A model generated the notes under the pieces. The model saw only the letters and a program-made list of their open reading frames with translations, was not told the origin of the DNA and did not search any database. Made by a program: the position numbers and the translations under genes. Below are positions 52,076 to 59,995 of a stretch of 59,995 bases of DNA, piece by piece; position 1 is the stretch's first letter; each line of letters starts with the position of its first letter. Where the stretch lies: assembly GCA_016342345.1 (NCBI GenBank), contig JAEINO010000021.1, positions 1 through 59,995 on the forward strand, given 5' to 3'. Origin of the DNA: Pseudodesulfovibrio sp. Its GTDB lineage: Bacteria; Desulfobacterota; Desulfovibrionia; Desulfovibrionales; Desulfovibrionaceae.

Positions 52076-53506
52076 ATGAACAATTCTGACGACCCGCAAT
52101 CAAAGCCGCAACACGATGCTACTGGCCACTATTTTCTCATTGACGAAGAACGGTTCGATTACGCTGAAAAGCGCATAGAGGAAAAGCTCGACGATTACGA
52201 GGGCTACGATTTTTCCATGCGGCAGGTGCGTGCGTTGAACATTTTCTTTGAACTGTCTCAGGAGCTTCGGGGTCGGGACATGTTCTATGCCGTGAGCATG
52301 ATGATTCCGCGTGTGCTCTTCAATCTTGAAAGCAGCATCTATATTCTTGAAGACGAAGAGACCTTTTCCCTGGCCGGTTGTTCAACAGGCCGATGCAACA
52401 TGGAATCCATCAGGACATGGGACAAGGAATTTACCAACCGCCCCGTCGTTTCCGAAGATCGACTGTTCATCCCCATCCCGTGCAATCCGGAATACGCCGA
52501 TCTCCTGCCCTTTGAGCCGCCGCACAACATCATAGGCAGCTTTCAGATGTGGCCCTGCGTTGATATTCCCGGCCATGTGCAACTTTTCCTGGAGAAATAT
52601 GTCAACCGCATCGGTTTCCAACTGCACCACAGAATCATTCGATCCCGTAATCGGGAGCACATCCAGTTCATCAAATCCATGGTTCAGGACATCGGGCACA
52701 ATGTCATCGTGCCCAACATGTACTTCAAGCTCTATTTCAACAGACTCAAAAGGCAAATAGAGGAACTGCATGTCACCACTGAAAAAGTGCTGACCATGAT
52801 GGCAAAATGCGGGGAGCCGGACTGCATCCGGGAGGGCAACCAACTGGCCCGAACTGCGGCGAGCATCGAGGCCCAGTATCAGGAAATCTACAGCCACTAT
52901 GAAACGACCTCCATGTTCCTGGAGACCCTGCTTCGGCGCAGGCACTTCGAGGAAGGCCGATACGTGTTGGAAAAGCGGGAGGTCAATTTGCGTACCTCCG
53001 TGGTGGAACCACAGCTGGAGTTGCATCGCAAACGAATGGAGGAACGTGGCATCCAGATCAATCTCGGAATGGGTGGCGCACCGGACCAAATGATTCGGCT
53101 GATTCTGGACAGAGGCCTGATCTCACAGGTCTATTCCAACTTTTTTTCAAATGCCATCAAGTACACCGAGGAAGTCACTCTTCCCGATGGTCGCTTTGGC
53201 AAATTTCTGTCCTACGGCTGGCAGGTCATCAAGGATTACTTCGCAACCGGTCTTCCCGGTATCAAGATGTGGGTGGCCTCGACTGGCAGGCCGCTGGATC
53301 TGAAAAATCCCATGGATGTCTTCAAACCGGGCTTCAGGGCGGACAATGTGGAGAGAGAAATCGGCACGGGCCGAGGACTCTACTTTGTGCGGCAGGTTGT
53401 GGAGCTCCATGAAGGTCAAGTGGGCTACAGCCATTCCGACCACAGCAATGAATTCTATTTCATCCTACCTTTTGAGCAGGAAAAGGATTTGCGGGAAAAC
53501 CGGTAG
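52076..53506 (+). CDS. GAF-like sensor histidine kinase
   Basis: 476 aa, no membrane segment. A GAF-like region (about 50-190) is followed by a helix with an unusual H-box (MVQDIGHNVIVPN, about 202-214), a long helical part, and an HATPase domain with N-box NFFSNAIKYTEE (about 355) and G-box GTGRGLYFVRQVV. DHp identity is tentative because the H-box departs from the usual HDLxxPL/HELRTPL. GACGGGGGG lies before the ATG. It converges on the perM gene with 3 bases between. The receiver partner is not here. Confidence 0.75.
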   Translation: MNNSDDPQSKPQHDATGHYFLIDEERFDYAEKRIEEKLDDYEGYDFSMRQVRALNIFFELSQELRGRDMFYAVSMMIPRVLFNLESSIYILEDEETFSLAGCSTGRCNMESIRTWDKEFTNRPVVSEDRLFIPIPCNPEYADLLPFEPPHNIIGSFQMWPCVDIPGHVQLFLEKYVNRIGFQLHHRIIRSRNREHIQFIKSMVQDIGHNVIVPNMYFKLYFNRLKRQIEELHVTTEKVLTMMAKCGEPDCIREGNQLARTAASIEAQYQEIYSHYETTSMFLETLLRRRHFEEGRYVLEKREVNLRTSVVEPQLELHRKRMEERGIQINLGMGGAPDQMIRLILDRGLISQVYSNFFSNAIKYTEEVTLPDGRFGKFLSYGWQVIKDYFATGLPGIKMWVASTGRPLDLKNPMDVFKPGFRADNVEREIGTGRGLYFVRQVVELHEGQVGYSHSDHSNEFYFILPFEQEKDLRENR

Positions 53507-53509
53507 CAA

Positions 53510-54622
53510 TTACTCGACTCTTTCCAATTCCTGGTCCGCCAGCATCCTGCGATAAAAGGAAAGGCTCAGACACGTCATGGGAAGGGCAATCAGCAATCCG
53601 AGAAAGCCGAGCAGTTGTCCCCATATCGACAGGGACAAAATGATCATCCATGGAGACAGACCAAGGCTTTTCCCCTGAATCTTCGGGACCAGCACGATCT
53701 CCTGTATGACCTGAACCACGGCAAAAACCGCTATCACCAGACCAATACCAACCCAGACAGACTCGCCTGCTTCAAGAGAATCAAGTGCAGCCAGCAGCAA
53801 GGCCGGGATAACGCCGATTGTCCCGAGATACGGAGCAATGTTCAACAGGCCGATGAACATACCAAGCACAATGCCCAACGGCAGACCTATGATGACAAAC
53901 CCCAGGGACAAAAGCACTCCGACGATCAAGGCGATGGTTATCTGCCCCCGAAAATAAAGACTCATGGTTTCTTCAAATTCACCGAGAAACCCGCTTACCT
54001 TCGCGCGGTACTGTATGGGGAGATATTCCTGCCAGTTTTCCTTGATCTTGCCAAAGTCGGCCAGCAAAAAAACCACGTACAGAATGATGACACCCAGACT
54101 GATGAACCCACCAAGCACATTTGCGGAGCCTTTGGCAAACCCCTTGATGCCGGGCAAAATCGTATCCATGACAGACCCGGCAGCGTTGGTCGCACCGTCA
54201 CTTGTGAAAAGATCGCGGATTTCGGGATTGTCAGCCACATTCTTGAGCCATGCCCAAACTTCATGCGGCAGATGGCTGGCAACCTTGTCGGCAAAATTGG
54301 CATTGTTTGCCAGTTCGGACAAGACCCGGCCCATGTGGGAGAATTCGGAAGCGATCATGGGAACGACGATCACCAGCATTCCAATAAAAAGGAAAATCAA
54401 TCCGAGGATGGTTGCAAACACGGCCATTCCCCGGCTTTTCACCCCTCGTTCAATGAGACTGGCAAGCGGATTGAGCAAGTAGGCCAGGAGCAATGCGGAC
54501 ACAAAAGGAACCAGCGCACTGGAAAGAAATCCCAGAAGCCATATCATTCCGATGAAAAAGACTGCGCCAAGAACCAGGCGAACAACGCTGTCCAGTGTGT
54601 ATGGCTTGTCCGATGTAATCAT
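53510..54622 (-). CDS. AI-2E/PerM family transporter
   Basis: 370 aa from the ATG at 54622 (GGAG ahead). About eight hydrophobic helices; the PerM/AI-2E pattern is clear, including IGLLNIAPYLGTIGVIPALLL and VPKIQGKSLGLSPWMIILSL near the C-terminus and a large periplasmic segment (about 95-170). Members export autoinducer-2 or act as sodium/proton antiporters; the substrate here is unknown. A TTG 22 codons upstream would add an unlikely polar extension. Confidence 0.88.
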   Translation of the reverse strand: MITSDKPYTLDSVVRLVLGAVFFIGMIWLLGFLSSALVPFVSALLLAYLLNPLASLIERGVKSRGMAVFATILGLIFLFIGMLVIVVPMIASEFSHMGRVLSELANNANFADKVASHLPHEVWAWLKNVADNPEIRDLFTSDGATNAAGSVMDTILPGIKGFAKGSANVLGGFISLGVIILYVVFLLADFGKIKENWQEYLPIQYRAKVSGFLGEFEETMSLYFRGQITIALIVGVLLSLGFVIIGLPLGIVLGMFIGLLNIAPYLGTIGVIPALLLAALDSLEAGESVWVGIGLVIAVFAVVQVIQEIVLVPKIQGKSLGLSPWMIILSLSIWGQLLGFLGLLIALPMTCLSLSFYRRMLADQELERVE

Positions 54623-54879
54623 GTCGACGGCTCCGTTTTGTTCAGGTGTTCCCGGTTGTCTATCAGGCAGGCTGTTTTTGTTCAACACAGGCTTCGGGCT
54701 GCCAGGGTCTGGTTCTGGTGGTTAAATGTTTTTATCTATTGCTGTTGTCTTTATTTGCGGCGCGACTGGTTGACAGAATCGACGCGACTTCGTAAAGACT
54801 CTACCATATCTCTAGACTAATGGCCGTTGCCATTTTGATGTAAGGCAACAATGACTCAGAAAACCAAAGGTTAGGAAGA

Positions 54880-57297
54880 ATGTTTGATCCCAGGAAGGTT
54901 CCATTTCGCTACAAGATGTTGATCGGCGTAGTCGGTACGGTCATGATATCCGTCCTTCTGCTCACCGCTGTCTTGTTGTGGCAGGTCAAATCCTCTCTCC
55001 ACGAGTTGGGCGAGAAGTCCATGGAATCCTTTGCCGAATCCGTCTATTCAATGATGGAGATGCAGCACTCGCTGCTGGCCGACAAGGTCAAATCCGACTT
55101 GTCCATAATGGATCGCGAAATTTCGGCTCTTGGCGAACCAAGGCTCGATGAAAACCAGTCCGTCACCATGACCATTGTCAATCAGGTCACCAAAGCCAAA
55201 CAAGAAATGACTATTCCCAGCCTGGTCTTTGGCGACAAGGCAATGAACAACGACTATTCCCTTGTGGACGACGTTCAAAGCAAGGCAGGGGGAACGTCAA
55301 CCATCTTCGAAGTGCTGCCCGGCAAGCTGCTCAGAGTATCGACCAACGTCAAGAAACTTAACGGAAAGCGTGCAGTCGGCACCTATATTCCCGATTCAAG
55401 CCCGGTTTACAAGGCCGTCATGAAGGGCAAGACGTTTTACGGAATCGCTTACGTGGTCAACGCATGGTACCAGACCGCCTATCGGCCTCTCAAGAACAGT
55501 GAAGGCAAAGTGGTCTGCGTGGTCTATGTGGGACGAAAAATTCTGACCCCGGAATTCAGAAAGGCCATCGAAGCCGCCAAGATAGGCGGGCGCGGGTATG
55601 GTTTTATCTACAATCAGACCAGTACGCTCGTTCTGCATCCGTCCATCGAGGGCGACAGGCTCGACAGTCTACCCCTCTGGAAGCATTTCAATGGTGTTCG
55701 GGACGGATTGATCAGCTATGATTACAAAGGTTCAGAAAAGGCCGTGTTTGTCCGACACTTCAAGCCGTGGAATTGGCATTACGGATTTTCCATGTCCACT
55801 TCCGACATGGCTCACGGCGTTGACAAAAAAGTTGTCCTCACAAGCATTGTCGTAGCTCTCCTGGCCATCTTGCTTGCAATATTCATGGCCATGGGCCTTG
55901 TCCGCGAAGTCATCAAGCCCCTGAAAGCCGTGTCCGCCTATACCCACGAAGTGGCAAATGGCAACTATGATGGCGTCCTCGACTACGGAGCCAAGGATAC
56001 CATCGGTGAAACCATTGATGCGGTTCATTACATGACAGGGGAACTCAAGCAAAAACTGGGCATGGCTCAGGGACTGCTCACGGGTCTTACCCAGCCGTGT
56101 GTGGTTGTGGATTCGGACGAAATCATTACCTTCCTCAATCAGCAGGAACTTGACCTTCTGCAAATCGACGACCCCATCGAAAAATTCATCGGCATGCATA
56201 TGTCCGAATTTGTCTACGGAGACCGGAATAGACCGACGCTGCTTGGCGACTGTATGCGCGACGGCAAGGTTATAGTCAATCAGGAAACGGCTGGTCAGGG
56301 CCGCAAAGGTCGCCCCTACCATCTCTTGGTGGACATTTCCCCCATCAAGGATCTGGACGGTAATATCATCGGAGCTTTCACACTCCTTACCGAAACAACC
56401 GAGATCAAGGAAAGCGAAAAAGCCGCAAGGGAACAGCACGAAAGGATTATTGATATTGCCAAGGAAGCGGAAACCATTTCCGACCAGCTTGCCTCGGCAT
56501 CCGAAATTCTGTCCGGTCAAGTGGATGAAGCCAGCAAGGGATCTGATATTCAGCGTGACCGGGCCAGAGAGACTGCGACGGCCATGGAAGAAATGAACAT
56601 CACGGTTCTGGAAGTCGCACGAAACGCCGCTGATGCCTCCACCAACGCCGACCAGATGAACGACTTGGCCACGGAAGGTGTCACACTCGTCCATCAGGTC
56701 GTAGAAGCCATTCAGGAAGTCGCAACCCAATCCGAACAACTCAAGGAATCCATGGCTAGCCTGGATATCCAGACCAAGGACATTGGAAGCATTCTTCAGG
56801 TTATTGATGACATCGCTGACCAGACCAATCTGCTTGCTCTCAACGCCGCCATCGAGGCAGCCCGGGCGGGCGAGGCCGGACGCGGTTTCGCCGTTGTCGC
56901 AGATGAAGTCCGCAAGCTTGCCGAAAAAACCATGACCGCCACCAAAGAAGTGGGGCATGCCATCGGAAACATTCGGACCGGAGCACGCCAGAACGTGGTT
57001 GCCACCGAAACAGCCGTGACTTCCATTCAGGGGAGCACCAAGCTTGCAATCAAGGCTGGCGATGCCATGCAAAATATTCGGGAAACCGTTACCCTGGCCG
57101 CGGATCAAGTACGCTCCATTGCCACAGCCGCCGAGGAGCAGTCCGCCACATCCGAACAGGTCAATCGGGCCACAGATGAAATCAACACCATCTCGTCCGA
57201 AACAGCCAGAGCCATGAACGAGTCAAGAACCGCCCTCGGAGACCTCTCGTCATTGGCAGCTGCCCTGAAACAATTGATCAGCCGCATGCAATCATAA
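54880..57297 (+). CDS. methyl-accepting chemotaxis protein (Cache-HAMP-PAS)
   Basis: 805 aa. Membrane helix 1 (about 12-35), a periplasmic Cache-type domain of the Cache3-Cache2 fusion type (about 40-310), helix 2 (about 318-342), HAMP (about 343-395), PAS (about 400-515), and an MCP signalling domain (about 525-805) whose hairpin tip contains [20 protein letters not shown]. The C-terminus lacks a pentapeptide tether. It senses a periplasmic small molecule, perhaps carboxylates, plus an internal signal through PAS. It stands alone, with a strong terminator after it. Confidence 0.92.
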   Translation: MFDPRKVPFRYKMLIGVVGTVMISVLLLTAVLLWQVKSSLHELGEKSMESFAESVYSMMEMQHSLLADKVKSDLSIMDREISALGEPRLDENQSVTMTIVNQVTKAKQEMTIPSLVFGDKAMNNDYSLVDDVQSKAGGTSTIFEVLPGKLLRVSTNVKKLNGKRAVGTYIPDSSPVYKAVMKGKTFYGIAYVVNAWYQTAYRPLKNSEGKVVCVVYVGRKILTPEFRKAIEAAKIGGRGYGFIYNQTSTLVLHPSIEGDRLDSLPLWKHFNGVRDGLISYDYKGSEKAVFVRHFKPWNWHYGFSMSTSDMAHGVDKKVVLTSIVVALLAILLAIFMAMGLVREVIKPLKAVSAYTHEVANGNYDGVLDYGAKDTIGETIDAVHYMTGELKQKLGMAQGLLTGLTQPCVVVDSDEIITFLNQQELDLLQIDDPIEKFIGMHMSEFVYGDRNRPTLLGDCMRDGKVIVNQETAGQGRKGRPYHLLVDISPIKDLDGNIIGAFTLLTETTEIKESEKAAREQHERIIDIAKEAETISDQLASASEILSGQVDEASKGSDIQRDRARETATAMEEMNITVLEVARNAADASTNADQMNDLATEGVTLVHQVVEAIQEVATQSEQLKESMASLDIQTKDIGSILQVIDDIADQTNLLALNAAIEAARAGEAGRGFAVVADEVRKLAEKTMTATKEVGHAIGNIRTGARQNVVATETAVTSIQGSTKLAIKAGDAMQNIRETVTLAADQVRSIATAAEEQSATSEQVNRATDEINTISSETARAMNESRTALGDLSSLAAALKQLISRMQS

Positions 57298-57348
57298 TTG
57301 ACTCGCCCCCTTCGGGGAGACCGGGGCTCTGTCCCTCAACACGACAAA

Positions 57349-57389
57349 AAAAGTCGGGCCAGGAATTCAATCCCCGGCCCGACTTTTCC
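57349..57389. terminator. bidirectional terminator (MCP / flgM)
   Basis: AAAAGTCGGGCC (57349-57360) pairs with GGCCCGACTTTT (57376-57387) with a 15-base loop that has further internal pairing; A- and T-runs lie at both ends. Confidence 0.85.
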
Positions 57390-57406
57390 GCAAGATGAGT
57401 CTCACC

Positions 57407-57634
57407 TTACAGAGTCGGGTCCATCGCCGAAGTCAATAACCTCGCAATGTCCATCACATCCGCCTCATAGCTTCCGGACTTGATCTCGGACTTGAGCCGG
57501 GCAATCTTCAGAGCGCGTTCGTCCAAACCTTCTTTACAAGGTCGATTAGACTCTGTGGCGTCGAATTCCTCGAACACCTGCTCAGTCTCGATATTGGCCG
57601 TGCAATTCACACGGCTATCATTATAACCCTTCAT
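57407..57634 (-). CDS. flgM: FlgM-like anti-sigma-28 factor
   Basis: 75 aa. The C-terminal part, ALKIARLKSEIKSGSYEADVMDIARLL, follows the FlgM sigma-28-binding pattern (KIxxLKxxIxxGxYxVDxxxIAxxLL); the N-terminal half is polar and likely disordered, as in FlgM. GGAGGGG lies just before the ATG. A sigma-28-like promoter is found about 180 bases upstream, which suits flgM control. FlgM holds sigma-28 inactive until hook completion and is then exported. No other flagellar gene is next to it. Confidence 0.7.
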   Translation of the reverse strand: MKGYNDSRVNCTANIETEQVFEEFDATESNRPCKEGLDERALKIARLKSEIKSGSYEADVMDIARLLTSAMDPTL

Positions 57635-58007
57635 TAACCCCTCCCTGGGTTATTGAAGCCAAGGGGAAGGATCTCCCAATCCTTCCCTAAGTCTCCCCTC
57701 ATCCGTTGTGACAGCCTCTGTCCGCGTCCCTGCGGCCAACTTCTCCCACAACCATGGATGCATGCGAAACAGGCTCTTGCCTGATACATATAATCGCGGT
57801 TGAACCTCTTATCGGTCATGTGGCCGGGATTGCTTAGGGCATGGCCTGTCTTTTCATCAATATCTTTTTTCTCGACAATTCAAGCCAGTACGCCAGCCAC
57901 ACAACATTCCGTAACCATTGAGCATATCCATCAGACATGACAATCATCCGATTCCGACGCCATGGAGGACCATGACAAACACTCGGTAAACAGTGTATAG
58001 ACCGGCC
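57635..58007. other. leader of flgM and divergent spacer
   Basis: A 61-codon minus-strand frame (57634-57819) ends in a TAATG overlap with flgM, but its ATG lies on the far side of the sigma-28-like -10 and has no ribosome site, so it is judged not to be a gene. The stretch holds the candidate flgM promoter and no other feature. Confidence 0.45.
57809..57836 (-). promoter_or_regulatory. sigma-28-like promoter for flgM
   Basis: On the minus strand TAAGC (57832-57836) and ACCGATAA (57809-57816), close to the TAAAG and GCCGATAA consensus; the gap is one base longer than ideal. Confidence 0.45.
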
Positions 58008-59666
58008 ATGCCGTCCGACATCCGAAACATCTGTCTCATCGACATTTCGCACACCATTGCAACGGAATTTGTAAAAGCCGGATATTCGGTCCTGCGCATT
58101 CAGGCAACGCCACAGCCTTTTTTCGATCTTCCCACCACCCTTGATAAGCACGCTTTTATCCCGGACCTTGTCTTGCAAAACGAACACATCGGTGCACGGA
58201 GCATCCTCACAGGACTGGACCAGTTGGACTGCCCTCTCATGTTCTGGTGTGTTGACCCGCATCTCAATGCACATTGGCACAGCGCATATGCCAGACTGTT
58301 CGACCTGACAGGCAGCACTCAACGGGCCTGGATACCGAAGATCAGACAGCAGGGGGCTTCCGATGTCCGCTGGCTGCCGTGGTATGGTCGGGACATGGCC
58401 CGGACAGCATGGGACAAACGCCCTCACGGGCTGACTTTTGTAGGTCGCGTCACCGAGCAGCGTCCAGCCAGAAAATGGATGATTGAAATTCTCAAGAACA
58501 AGGGAGCACCATTCAATCCGGCCATTCGACACGATCTTACCCACAGTGCGATGATGCAACTCTATCAGGAATCAAAGATCATCCCCAACGAATCCATTTT
58601 CGGCGAAATAAACTTCCGTCTGTTCGAGGCAGCTTCGTGTGGCTGCATGGCTCTCTGTCAGGATCTCGGCAAGGAGCAGGAAGAACTTTTTGAACCAGGC
58701 CGGGAGTTCGCCACATATTCAAATGTGGCTGATTTTGGGGAGAAGCTCTCTCTCTATCTGAAAAATGACCGCCTCACCCAGACAATGGGACGGGCCGCTC
58801 ATGCACGGATACAAGCCGAACATCTGCCCGTTCACAGAATGGAGCGCATTGTCGAATACGCCAGGAGCGCGACCAGAAACCGTGCAACGGGCACAGACGC
58901 TGCCAAGTGGACCACCCTGGCAGCCTGTGCCATGTGGGAAGCTGATGTTTTACACATTCCGTCCGCGGATCTGCTCAAGAGACTGAACGACCTTCCACAG
59001 GATGCCGATCTGACAGCCGCAACAGTGCGCATACAGGCCATGACCGGTTCTTTGCGCGTCCTGGAAGACAACATCAATACCATCCTCGGCAACAATTTCC
59101 ATGCCGATTCACCAGCCTTGAATCTTGCCGGGTCCATGGCGTCTCTGCGCGTAAATCACTGGGACGGAGCCAAGGCTTTCTGGTATCGCCACCTGAAAAC
59201 AACCGATGCCAGGGAAACAAGCCCACCACGGAATGCAAAGGAATTGCTCACCTTATGGGCCAAAAACCTCAAGCAAAGGGACCATTTGATACGTGCAGGA
59301 TTTCCATTTGATGCAACACGTCACCTGCCAGCGACAGCCGCAGAATGTTTGATGGCTGTTCTGGAAAGTGAACCGGAAGACCTGCCCACATTGCGACTTC
59401 TTGACACCATCCTGCGACCAATCCCCGGTTTGGAACTGCTCCGCATGGGATTTCTTTCCATCCTGACCCTGCATGAACGCAATGATTGGCGGCTTGCCTT
59501 TGAAATAGCCCTGGCAAACCTCAAATCCTACCGATTGAAATCCGGCCTTGAAGAACTGCAACTTGCCCGCGACATGGCCAGAAGACAAGGTCAGGAAACT
59601 ATATTCGACAAGGCTCTCAAAACCCGCGACCCTTCCGGGATGCTTTCGGGAATGATTGATCCGTAG
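58008..59666 (+). CDS. glycosyltransferase-like (CgeB/GT4-type) protein with helical C-terminus
   Basis: 552 aa from the ATG at 58008; a GTG at 57993 is the only alternative because an in-frame stop lies just before it. Residues about 5-300 have the CgeB-type fold: a DISHTIATEF start, FWCVDPH in the middle, and the C-terminal nucleotide-sugar half FGEINFRLFEAASCGCMALCQD then PGREFATYSNVADFGEKL. Residues about 310-550 are all-helical and TPR-like, without a known name. It may glycosylate a surface protein such as flagellin, given the nearby flgM and MCP; acceptor and donor are unknown. No ribosome site is obvious. Confidence 0.7.
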   Translation: MPSDIRNICLIDISHTIATEFVKAGYSVLRIQATPQPFFDLPTTLDKHAFIPDLVLQNEHIGARSILTGLDQLDCPLMFWCVDPHLNAHWHSAYARLFDLTGSTQRAWIPKIRQQGASDVRWLPWYGRDMARTAWDKRPHGLTFVGRVTEQRPARKWMIEILKNKGAPFNPAIRHDLTHSAMMQLYQESKIIPNESIFGEINFRLFEAASCGCMALCQDLGKEQEELFEPGREFATYSNVADFGEKLSLYLKNDRLTQTMGRAAHARIQAEHLPVHRMERIVEYARSATRNRATGTDAAKWTTLAACAMWEADVLHIPSADLLKRLNDLPQDADLTAATVRIQAMTGSLRVLEDNINTILGNNFHADSPALNLAGSMASLRVNHWDGAKAFWYRHLKTTDARETSPPRNAKELLTLWAKNLKQRDHLIRAGFPFDATRHLPATAAECLMAVLESEPEDLPTLRLLDTILRPIPGLELLRMGFLSILTLHERNDWRLAFEIALANLKSYRLKSGLEELQLARDMARRQGQETIFDKALKTRDPSGMLSGMIDP

Positions 59667-59967
59667 CAATCCGGGTCTCTCCCTCACATAAAACCAGTTC
59701 CAAAGATCTTCATTCTGACAATGCCACCAATGCAAAGACATCATTGCCACCCTTCACCCGCTAAATCTTCACCTGCCTGACATGAAAAAATCGTCCAGAC
59801 TCGTCAACTTGTCTCTAGACTTTTTCTCGAAAACTGGTCATGCTTTGCCTTAAGAGTAGGGAACCTTCATGGAGGTGCCAATGAAATACATTCGGTGACG
59901 CCCTGAAACGGGTACAAAAGCGTGTAAAGACCAGGAGAACAACACCACAACACCGGACGGGGGATTT
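59667..59967. other. intergenic region before last gene
   Basis: A five-codon frame ATGAAATACATTCGGTGA at 59881 follows GGAGGTG and may be a leader peptide or chance. No terminator or clear promoter was recognised. Confidence 0.35.
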
Positions 59968-59995
59968 ATGGCCCAAAAGCACTTTGTCCTCGACA
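59968..59995 (+). CDS. start of probable PhoH/PIN-domain protein (cut by window edge)
   Basis: Only nine codons are present: MAQKHFVLD, preceded by CGGGGGATTT as ribosome site. The opening resembles PIN-PhoH proteins, which begin with a short lead and FVLDTNVLxH, D being the first PIN metal ligand. The call rests on very little sequence; the gene continues past the window. Confidence 0.45.

Noticed and set aside
53615..54820. A 401-codon open frame antisense to the PerM-type gene.
   Set aside because: The frame is low-complexity (many Gln, His, Asp), without a ribosome site; the opposite strand encodes a clear membrane transporter.
54796..54823. A TAAAG...TAGACTAA sequence before the MCP gene, considered as a sigma-28 promoter.
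   Set aside because: The -10 matches only three of eight consensus bases.
57634..57819. A 61-codon frame overlapping flgM by TAATG.
   Set aside because: Its start lies upstream of the likely sigma-28 -10 box, there is no ribosome site and no family resemblance.
1..59995. CRISPR arrays, tRNA genes, intact insertion sequences and prophage.
   Set aside because: No regular short repeats with unique spacers, no cloverleaf-like stretch, and no transposase, integrase or phage structural gene was found by eye. A tRNA scan was not possible, so a missed tRNA cannot be fully excluded.

Overview
The window reads as chromosome of a sulfate-reducing member of the Desulfovibrionaceae (Desulfovibrio/Pseudodesulfovibrio type). 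The main reason is a complete dsrMKJOP operon (4.3-9.5 kb), the membrane complex that feeds electrons to dissimilatory sulfite reduction, preceded by an RsbRD-like gene. Many PAS/GGDEF/histidine-kinase sensors, MotAB, an MCP, a FlgM-like anti-sigma factor and a bactofilin fit a motile, signal-rich bacterium of this group. The species is not determined; dsrAB and dsrC are not in the window.

Layout. 0-0.35 kb: minus-strand leader of an rRNA operon whose 16S gene should lie just off the left edge, driven by three promoters made by a 92-bp tandem repeat. 0.8-4.1 kb: multi-PAS diguanylate cyclase and RsbRD-like protein. 4.3-9.5 kb: dsrMKJOP. 9.7-12.8 kb: two lipoproteins, a 154-bp palindromic repeat flanked by TA, and an FmdE-molybdopterin-binding fusion. 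13-22 kb: trmI, PAS kinase, radical SAM protein, RNase G, queH, hemW-like, galE, rnhA. 22.4-28.2 kb (minus): TPM-like membrane protein, a MacAB-like efflux system, Cys-cluster protein, phosphohexomutase. 28.3-30.2 kb: hflKC. 30.3-34.6 kb: CI/LexA-like regulator that has lost its protease dyad, REC-GGDEF cyclase, panB, gate-domain membrane protein. 34.8-35.8 kb (minus): bactofilin with two small genes of 51 and 48 codons. 36.0-39.4 kb: cyclic-nucleotide-binding/FliG-C-like protein, motA, motB, lyxose isomerase. 39.6-43.5 kb: htpG, MerR-type regulator, DoxX/MauE protein, glycine-zipper lipoprotein.

43.5-45.8 kb is the most foreign-looking stretch: an AT-rich Sel1-repeat lipoprotein gene and a broken HlyC-type acyltransferase, bracketed by two imperfect 83-bp copies of one sequence. 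45.8-54.6 kb: RRM protein with a terminator-like hairpin close before its start, serB, mscS, corA, AhpD-like protein, an arsR-permease operon with a readable operator, a second copy of the 154-bp repeat, a kinase and a PerM transporter. 54.9-60 kb: MCP, FlgM-like protein with a sigma-28-like promoter, a glycosyltransferase-like protein and the first nine codons of a probable PhoH-family gene.

Most promising for follow-up: the CNB-FliG-C-like protein translationally coupled to MotAB; the TA-flanked palindromic element pair; the triplicated rRNA promoter; and the S24-fold repressor with substituted catalytic residues under an apparent operator. No CRISPR array, tRNA, intact transposase or prophage was seen.
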